A DNA stretch of 64,000 bases from Auanema rhodensis (taxonomy: Eukaryota; Nematoda; Chromadorea; Rhabditida; Rhabditidae), in NCBI GenBank assembly GCA_964057225.1, contig OZ059895.1:17079688-17143687 (forward strand). The letters run 5' to 3'. Position numbers and translations under genes: made by a program. The notes beneath the pieces were generated by a model, which ran no database searches, had not been told where the DNA came from, and saw only the letters and a list, made by a program, of their open reading frames with translations. Each line of letters begins with the position of its first letter. The stretch's first letter is position 1. Below, piece by piece: positions 61,363 through 64,000 of this stretch.

Positions 61363-63220
61363 TCAATTTTCACATAGTAAGTTGACATGCAACATGCCTG
61401 TATTTGACAAATTTGGTTGTGGATGTGAATTGGATAGATAGTATACAGCTTGTTGATGTTCACGATGCTGATGTGGTTCGTGGTGCTGGTTATGATGATG
61501 CTGATGATGATTCTGATGATTGTCGCCCATTGTATGCTGCTTGATATGCGAATATGATGGATCTCCGGTTGTCTGAGTTTCACGCGTTGCCAAATCACGA
61601 TCTGAATCCTCATCGTCAACATTCAAATTTCCGGAACCTATAATGTGCTCTGTGCCAGTGCCAGACAGATTCGTGCGCTACGCAATCGTCTACGAGCAGG
61701 TTGTTGGCTAACAGGGAGAGATCAAAGAGAAAGTCAAATTTTCATGGAAAAGTGGAAAGGTAGTAAGTGCTTTTCATGTTTTCGCTATTTTTCAAGCTTG
61801 AGCTTCTTCAAAAAAGGTTGGAAAACGTGAAAAGAGTGCAAAACTGGTAAAGATAAAACACGAAGACCAAATATTTGTATGGAACATACCTTCAGGAATA
61901 ACGTTTGTATATATGTATTCAGGTTGAGCAGCTGAAAATGCGTTATAAGAGTTAAGATTCAAGTTCTTTGCTGTTAGTTACCTTCAAGATTGATGTCAGC
62001 AAAGTGAGCGCCATTATCATTTTTGGCTGTACATCTGTATGTGCCGTAATCATTTCCGGTTACTTTTCGAATTTCTAAGACATGTACGCTATGATACTGC
62101 CCAGAAACAGTTTGTGACTGAAACAACGTTCATTAGCTTCGTGAGTTATAAGAAGATTGTGTTGCTCTACCGTAGCGTATTCATCAGAATCAAAGATCTG
62201 CTTGCCATCTTTTTCCCAAATAACTTCTGGTCGAGGCCAAGATTCAGCAGTACAGACAAGACGTGCCATAGATCCCGTAGATGCTTTAACGTCAGTTTCC
62301 TTTGGGATGACCATGGGGGCAACTGAAAACACTCATGTAACTCGTTGTTTGAACATATTTGGATTATTATTGTTCGCTCGAATCTCAAGCATTTCTTTCT
62401 CATTTTCTCATCTCTACTTTGAGAGGAGTTCGTGGACATCTCTATTGGACTTGGCCAGCCACACATTGTTGGCACTCGGAATGAGGACGGCAACAGACGA
62501 AGTGTGCTTTCACCATCGTCTTCAACAAATTTTTTCCCTCTTCTCTTCAAACATGTTGTTATACCAAACTTTGCTGGCAAGGCAGAGGCTGATGCTATTC
62601 ATTGGCCCTGAATGCTGTGGCTTTCGTCTCTTTTTCGTTTTGCGTCCGTCATGCTAAACTCACAAACAGGCATCGGAATTGAATTTGCGTTCGTTTTGAA
62701 CATATTCATATGGATAATTAGGTTTCTTACGTCCACCCTGGATCTTTGCTGAATGAGCTGGACGCATGTTAGTGTCTGTACTTATTAGGTTCACATGCAT
62801 GTATTGTGCGAATAAGAAAAGGATGGAAGGTTTGCATGAAGTTGTAACTTCTACAGCATTATGCTGCGCAAATTTAACCGAGGATGTCATTTTGAAGCGT
62901 CAAATTGGCTCAGCATATCCTATCATATACTTGACTTTCGCCCAATATTGCTTCTTTTCATGCCGCTCTTCATTTAATTTTTCTATCTCCCTCAAGCCCG
63001 CTCTCTCTCTCTCTCCTCTCTCGTTCTTTCTCTTAATCCAAAGAGAAACAAATGAAATTTGGAAACAATAGAAAACTTATGATGAACTTACATGTAACAA
63101 GTAGCTTGATAGTCCAGGACTCATCTGGAGGAATACCATTACTGGCCACGCAGACATATTCGCTCATATGCTTACGACTAACCTTTGTAAGCTGAAGATT
63201 AGGTCCATGGAAGACACTAG
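61363..63220 (-). CDS. Immunoglobulin-superfamily adhesion protein, lachesin/IgLON-like (partial, 5' end outside the window)
   Basis: Minus-strand exons give the second half of one Ig domain and one complete Ig domain. The exon at 63220-63092 encodes LQLTKVSRKHMSEYVCVASN with the Tyr-x-Cys of an I-set domain, and ends TIKLLVT. The next domain starts FAPMVIPKET, has LVCTAESWPRPEVIWEKDG (Cys and Trp), then LEIRKVTGNDYGTYRCTAKN with the closing Cys. It is followed by AAQPEYIYTN and a 90-residue tail with an acidic start and a His-rich run (NHHQHHHNQHHEPHQHREH). This domain arrangement resembles lachesin and related cell-surface adhesion proteins. No transmembrane segment or obvious GPI signal ends the tail in this reading, which stops at 61363. 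Earlier Ig domains and the signal peptide must lie beyond 64000. Confidence 0.8.
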
Positions 63221-63420
63221 CTGAAATAAATGAAAATATTAATTTGTTTCTAAACTAATAACACAAACATCCCAAAGCGTGTTCACACCAGTTTTTTCAA
63301 TTTGCTCTCAAGAGGCTACGAAGCAGAATTCCCGATGAGTGTACTGTTGTTTTTTGGGTAATGACATGCTACCCTCTTATAACAATACTTTTTTAACCTT
63401 ATAAGCACTACTTACACTAA

Positions 63421-63455
<35 letters not shown>

Positions 63456-64000
63456 TCTCTCTCTCACTCTTTCTCATCTTTTACACTTAGATTATAGTCA
63501 ATTGCATATTTTGATCCAGTCAGTTAGTCAGAAGAGATAGTCTCTTGAGTACATATGATGTTGTCATAATAATTGGCTTTCTGCCAATTTAGAGTGTTCT
63601 TTACTTAATTACATGAAGTGTGGATGGTTTTCATCTAACATATGGTCAAGATTATCGTTGTCAGAGGTTACATAGACAGACGAGGGTCATCTCTGTCAGG
63701 CTGTCGCATACAAGAAATCCGGTAGATGTTACGTTAGCATGATAGATCATAGATAGAGCTGAGAGAGAGCTAGAGATAGCAGATGAATGAGATAGACAAT
63801 CCCTCCTCTTATGCTATCCACTTCTTCAGTCAATCAGTCAGATACATTGCTAGACGGCGTCATGTGGATACAATGTTGGTTTTACCCACGCTTAATCCAC
63901 TGCTGTCGTGATTTTTCTCTTCTGCTTATAGTGCAGCCAGATATATCTATGTACTGCTTGGGATTCTCTGAGAGCTAGCTCCAGCTACATACAGCAAGTA
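63221..64000. other. Right edge: intron of the Ig gene
   Basis: Upstream of the first visible Ig exon on the minus strand. The stretch is AT-rich with a CT tract at about 63420-63467. I could not identify the exon carrying the first half of the split Ig domain, so the window probably ends inside an intron. Confidence 0.5.
63420..63467. repeat. (CT)n microsatellite
   Basis: About 23 CT dinucleotides interrupted once by GT, located in an intron of the Ig gene. Confidence 0.95.

Noticed and set aside
62660-62890. Minus-strand frame inside the Ig gene intron (PNYPYEYVQNERKF)
   Set aside because: Protein-like in part, but it ends at a stop and has no phase-matched donor to the next Ig exon. The Ig exons on either side join in phase without it.

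Overview
The window looks like nuclear DNA of a small ecdysozoan animal, most probably a nematode. It is AT-rich and has compact multi-exon genes with many introns of 35-120 nt and acceptors of the (T)TTCAG / TTTAG type. Several start codons lie 0-12 nt behind an acceptor-like AG, as expected for spliced-leader trans-splicing. Gene content fits: a CED-1/Draper-type receptor, a LAGR-1/CERS1-type ceramide synthase and a CBD-1-like multi-peritrophin protein. The species cannot be named from the sequence. Exon models were read by hand from frame continuity and GT/AG signals; no transcript or database evidence was available.

Layout. 0.7-5.7 kb (+): eyes-absent (EYA) homologue whose phosphatase motifs are degraded. 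6.8-10.2 kb (-): secreted chitin-binding protein with about seven peritrophin-A domains and a His/Gly-rich linker. 10.5-11.5 and 12.3-13.3 kb (-): tandem pair of StAR-like START lipid-transfer genes sharing a perfectly identical 488-bp block that includes introns. 15.7-17.4 kb (+): CERS1/LAGR-1-type ceramide synthase with a tRNA-Ala(AGC) nested antisense in an intron. 17.4-22.5 kb: no gene recognised; CT-rich DNA with a 13-bp minisatellite. 22.6-27.9 kb (+): CED-1/Draper/MEGF10 engulfment receptor with two possible C-termini. 28.8-35.9 kb (-): DHHC9/14/18-type protein S-acyltransferase with long introns and a coding Gln-Asn-Thr minisatellite. 40.2-40.8 kb (+): three in-phase exons forming the membrane-anchored end of an unidentified protein. 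41-48 kb: purine-rich DNA with microsatellites and one convincing minus-strand exon of an unresolved gene. 48.1-56.0 kb (+): SESTD1 homologue (SEC14 domain plus spectrin-like repeats). 56.5-58.1 kb (-): unrecognised acidic protein of about 400 aa, head-to-head with 58.7-60.2 kb (+), a Tudor-domain protein. 61.4 kb to the right edge (-): 3' part of an immunoglobulin-superfamily gene with a His-rich tail.

The genes do not form an obvious pathway. Shared themes are lipid handling (two START proteins, ceramide synthase, S-acyltransferase, SEC14 protein) and cell-surface or extracellular proteins (peritrophin protein, CED-1, Ig protein). The items most worth a second look are the apparent pseudophosphatase EYA, the START gene-conversion block, the alternative CED-1 tail, the unknown exons at 40.2 and 46.3 kb, and a recurring ACGTGA-N2/3-TCACGT dyad with compensatory changes.
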